From Thermoplasmata archaeon (GTDB taxonomy: Archaea > Thermoplasmatota > E2 > DHVEG-1), in contig QMTJ01000054.1 of NCBI GenBank assembly GCA_003651045.1, positions 1 to 7,224 of the forward strand: a stretch of 7,224 nucleotides of DNA, given 5' to 3'. The notes beneath the pieces are model-generated. The model did not search any database, had not been told where the DNA came from, and saw nothing but the letters and a program-made list of their open reading frames with translations. The position numbers and the translations under genes are program-made. Positions within the stretch are counted from its first letter, which is position 1. The number at the start of each line of letters is the position of its first letter. Below are positions 6,101 through 7,224 of this stretch, piece after piece.

Positions 6101-6915
6101 CCGCTATCACCATTACCATAGATAGAATTACCATAGAGTGTATTGTTTTCACAGTGGTCGTTTAAAAAAACACCATTCTGCGTGTTACTTGAGATGTTAT
6201 TGTTTCTTATAGTGTTATAGTTACATGTTTCATTGAAAAACACACCGTTAAGAGTGTTTGATTTTATACCAGAGTTGTTCTCTATACTATTATACGAAGA
6301 ATTGTACAGAAAAACTCCGTTGTTACCATTACTTGTTATAATGTTATAGGTTATAGAGTTATTATTCGAGTGATTAAGATATATACCATCGCCGTCGTTA
6401 CTATTGATAACATTATCATATATTATGTTGTAATGGGAATAATTCAGTGTTACACCGTTTTCTCCACTTATTATCTTGTTATCTGTTAATATCGTATATG
6501 ATGCATTTACTAGTATAACTGAGTTGTTTGAACTACTACCACTGTTTTTTATAGTGAAATGACTAATGTTTACATGTTGCGCGTTTATAACTATTACATC
6601 ACCCGTGCTACCACCATCTATAATAGTGGTATCCCTGTTTTCACCAAATATATCAAGTTTCCAAGGTACTGTTAACCTCTCATTATATGTACCCTCGTAT
6701 ACAATGATTCTATCACCCGCGGAAGAAGCATTGATAGCATCAGTGATACAATCGAAATGATCCACCTGCCAACCCGGTGTAGAGCTGTCATAGTCATCAT
6801 CAACATAAAACTTTGGTAACACTGATGCTTCACAGTTTTCAAAATAGTTAAACGATACAAAATAACCTGTAATCAACAACACTATTAGTAGTCCTACTAC
6901 TATTTTCGAGTTCAT
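3181..6915 (-). CDS. Large surface protein: NosD-type beta-helix, Ig-like and PKD modules, membrane anchor
   Basis: 1244 residues, exported, probably a cell-envelope protein. Residues 4-20 are a hydrophobic signal segment, with possible cleavage near CEA/S (30/31). Residues 37-101 resemble the start of NosD-like beta-helix proteins (FYVDDDYDSSTPGW, then AGDRIIVYEGTYNE). Twelve right-handed beta-helix coils fill 116-394. Residues 395-455 are the NosD-type end: NKWN, GGSYLCGNYWDD, then DTDGDGIADNNYTI. Three Ig-like modules follow (about 456-552, 554-651, 653-745), then a PKD domain (746-828) with WDFGDGTTT at 781-789. Residues 832-1000 are unassigned but hold a calcium-loop-like DTDGDDKPDVFVD (858-870). 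Another beta module spans about 1003-1110, a membrane helix 1119-1142, and an Ig-like module (AEIYVNGKL, then PPFIWEWD) 1165-1244. About 40 N-X-S/T sequons suggest heavy N-glycosylation. Function (adhesion, sugar binding or S-layer role) is unknown; no catalytic site is recognisable. Confidence 0.9.
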   Translation of the reverse strand: MNSKIVVGLLIVLLITGYFVSFNYFENCEASVLPKFYVDDDYDSSTPGWQVDHFDCITDAINASSAGDRIIVYEGTYNERLTVPWKLDIFGENRDTTIIDGGSTGDVIVINAQHVNISHFTIKNSGSSSNNSVILVNASYTILTDNKIISGENGVTLNYSHYNIIYDNVINSNDGDGIYLNHSNNNSITYNIITSNGNNGVFLYNSSYNSIENNSGIKSNTLNGVFFNETCNYNTIRNNNISSNTQNGVFLNDHCENNTLYGNSIYGNGDSGIRMENSSYNTLRNNDVNYNSNYGVMVVGSTNTLQGNNIKYNTGHGVFLFADDFNTVYNNVIKGNNKDGVHLSNSTNDTIYTNEIASNSQYGVYLDYFTLNNLVYNNYFHDNTNNSMDKSLDRNKWNVTKTSGTNKVGGSYLCGNYWDDFDENSEGAYDTDGDGIADNNYTIYGSNQDKGPLLDVTPPSIGTPTVSPSTQTIGGYTYISATVTDNLMVQHVYLHIVKPDNSTTNFSITQNQTGNTYYCNKKYTLAGTYTYHIAARDSRNWVTSSSKTFVIDQGTPPTITDNTGSTGSPGAVFTFNVTVTDDADAASQLTVKVAWTHGSKSGNYTMVHMQGNYFERSITLDNSTSVLTYSIYASDQWGNSRTTSQKTVNIVDTIPPEITIKKHEYSSDGVINTYIVGATITDNHEVSQAQIEYWYNNDEDHKTATMEKKNGDYYEKTIQLESSTDKVYCIISASDPTGNENTSKKPYANASGPYTGVTTTAVTFNGSNSFDLDGTISEYSWDFGDGTTTAGVTVNHTYLAAGNYTVVLTVTDNDGNTNSDTTYAVVTQPTPIKTSSSMLNKINTEYGTSLTELFYCYDTDGDDKPDVFVDPNNVLKTVHTGSINISGDTVFLISTNDTEIPEFMWNATTDEITQVNHTIGVTGEPCYSGNNIVVVNVTINKTIGWLFIEVLDPDLGDHGTISNIVNVTRNNTQMDSDKIFKKNSKSYILDDPTVIYTFTYSYQPPTLTLIGLTPETGGVINKDNPTVTISYNLPVEIIDATFYMIDPTTTLPVEDGTYLEIIDELTTQDNKKFTYTPPGNLPAGDYELYIMVKEKNSVNKLTNSVIYEYHPYVKHNAGLPFTSILTTLGGLIIVALAIVVFMKHKGIAFESFIYIKNKKILPFFKPLIFGPLRIDVNDEKVSKAEIYVNGKLKDTITKPPFIWEWDEPVFMKQKIETRVYDQNGNESSTGEMTFYIFNPPRFFK
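5734..6570 (-). repeat. Array of about 12 beta-helix (PbH1) coils in the surface-protein gene
   Basis: Residues 116-394 fall into units of 22-25 residues with the pattern N-T-[IL]-x-x-N-x-[IV]-x-x-N-x-x-x-G-[VI]-x-[LV], for example NTIRNNNISSNTQNGVFLN at 234-252. Coil starts are near residues 116, 141, 163, 186, 209, 234, 258, 281, 303, 326, 349 and 373. Asn ladders and the conserved G-V/I step mark right-handed parallel beta-helices. The repeats are diverged at DNA level, so this is an old array and not a recent tandem duplication. Confidence 0.85.
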
Positions 6916-6928
6916 CCCATCCTACCTG

Positions 6929-6948
6929 CGTATGCAAATGCATATACG
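6929..6948. promoter_or_regulatory. Imperfect palindrome overlapping the putative promoter of the surface-protein gene
   Basis: The + strand has CGTATGCA, then AA, then TGCATATACG: two arms identical except for an extra TA in the right arm. It ends 13 bases before the surface-protein ATG. On the - strand the right arm reads CGTATATGCA, whose TATATG lies about 27 bases before the ATG and could be the TATA box. The position would let a dimeric regulator block or guide transcription. Operator function is inferred. Confidence 0.4.
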
Positions 6949-7009
6949 AGATAGTTTATCACGTTAAAAAATATTCCTATTATTTCTATAACCGGCGGTG
7001 AGCGGAAAC

Positions 7010-7018
7010 TTTTTAAAA
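7010..7018 (+). promoter_or_regulatory. Promoter-like BRE/TATA element in the intergenic region
   Basis: GGAAAC followed by TTTTTAAAA resembles an archaeal BRE plus TATA box. A start about 26 bases downstream falls at 7039, the first base of a hairpin. The AT palindrome runs on to 7025, so it could also act for the - strand. Confidence 0.3.
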
Positions 7019-7038
7019 AATTTTTAGAAAGGTAATTA

Positions 7039-7074
7039 CATCTCCCTCTTCCATTCTATCAGATGGAGGGGATG
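7039..7074 (+). other. Hairpin in the divergent intergenic region (possible small RNA or operator)
   Basis: CATC plus CCCTC (7039-7048, one bulged T at 7043) pairs with GAGGG plus GATG (7066-7074) in nine pairs. Inside, CAT (7052-7054) can pair with ATG (7063-7065), leaving an eight-base loop. It is GC-rich within AT-rich DNA, and a CTTTT follows at 7082-7086. A promoter-like element ends just upstream. No known RNA family is recognised; it could be a small RNA, a protein-binding inverted repeat, or chance. Confidence 0.3.
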
Positions 7075-7114
7075 GAACTATCTTTTAAAAATTGACACTC
7101 TCCGGCACAGAGAT

Positions 7115-7131
7115 CAAAAAATTTTTAAATA
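7115..7131 (+). promoter_or_regulatory. BRE/TATA promoter of the gene at 7158
   Basis: CAAAAAA (BRE-like purine run) followed by TTTTTAAATA, with the TATA core at 7124-7131. Its centre lies about 30 bases before the ATG at 7158, giving a leader of about 5 bases or less. No Shine-Dalgarno site is present, in keeping with leaderless translation. Confidence 0.55.
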
Positions 7132-7157
7132 CTATCTAGCATTTAATTCCCAAAATA

Positions 7158-7224
7158 ATGAAAATTTTGTTTGTAAAACCTGATAAATCACTCTCTCTGT
7201 CAAAAGTCAGAAAAAAATCCTTTA
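7158..7224 (+). CDS. N-terminus of an unidentified protein (cut by the window's right edge)
   Basis: Twenty-two open codons from the ATG at 7158-7160 to the window end, reading MKILFVKPDKSL, then SLSKVRKKSF. I call it a gene because a well-placed BRE/TATA element lies upstream and the MKILFVKPD start is a typical beta-strand opening of a Rossmann-like fold. Such starts occur in B12-binding radical SAM proteins and in glycosyltransferases, but 22 residues cannot decide between these. It is transcribed divergently from the surface-protein gene across a 242-base gap and may share regulation with it. Confidence 0.55.
   Translation, partial: MKILFVKPDKSLSLSKVRKKSF

Noticed and set aside
5734..6570. 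CRISPR array or tandem DNA repeat
   Set aside because: The repetition is at protein level (Asn-rich beta-helix coils). DNA units differ in sequence and length and there are no identical repeats with unique spacers.
6566..6860. Small open frames on both strands near the surface-protein N-terminus (6566-6760 + and 6672-6860 -)
   Set aside because: Both overlap the signal-peptide and beta-helix start of the real gene in other frames and show no independent signal.
7098..7112. CTCT-CCGGCAC-AGAG hairpin as a terminator or RNA element
   Set aside because: Only four pairs with a seven-base loop, within what chance allows; it also lies directly before a promoter and not after a gene.
6916..7157. 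tRNA or C/D-box RNA in the intergenic region
   Set aside because: No cloverleaf, T-arm (GTTCRA) or properly ordered C and D boxes on either strand.

Overview
The window looks like a fragment of an AT-rich archaeal genome. The asparaginyl-tRNA synthetase end is of the archaeal type. Two families that are largely archaeal are present (UPF0282 and UPF0248/MJ1316). TATA-like boxes lie about 25 bases before start codons, terminators are plain T-runs, and the largest protein is a glycosylation-rich NosD/PKD surface protein. That last architecture is common in Thermoplasmatota from sediments and vents, so I lean that way, but the assignment is an inference from gene content and no phylogeny was done.

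Layout. Bases 2-866 (+): the 3' part of asnS, then an acylphosphatase 34 bases downstream. Bases 863-3122 (-): five genes read leftwards. These are a UPF0248/MJ1316-domain protein, a small zinc-ribbon protein, and a tight three-gene unit of UPF0282 metallo-beta-lactamase-fold protein, Lys/Glu-rich coiled-coil protein and macro-domain protein, with gaps of 2 and 8 bases. The macro gene ends tail-to-tail with the acylphosphatase, overlapping it by 4 bases. Bases 3181-6915 (-): one 1244-residue secreted, membrane-anchored protein. It has a 12-coil beta-helix with a NosD-type end, three Ig-like modules, a PKD domain, an unassigned region, one membrane helix and a further Ig-like module beyond the helix. 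Bases 6916-7157: a divergent intergenic region with an imperfect palindrome, a hairpin and two archaeal-looking promoters. Bases 7158-7224 (+): the first 22 codons of another gene, cut by the window edge.

How the parts may work together. asnS and acyP are housekeeping genes. The three-gene unit is probably co-transcribed and perhaps translationally coupled. Macro domains handle ADP-ribose derivatives, and the MJ1316 domain has been predicted to recognise RNA cyclic-phosphate ends, so the block could be linked to nucleotide or RNA-end metabolism; that is a hypothesis. The surface protein is a separate cell-envelope locus. I see no CRISPR array, tRNA, rRNA, insertion sequence or integrase.
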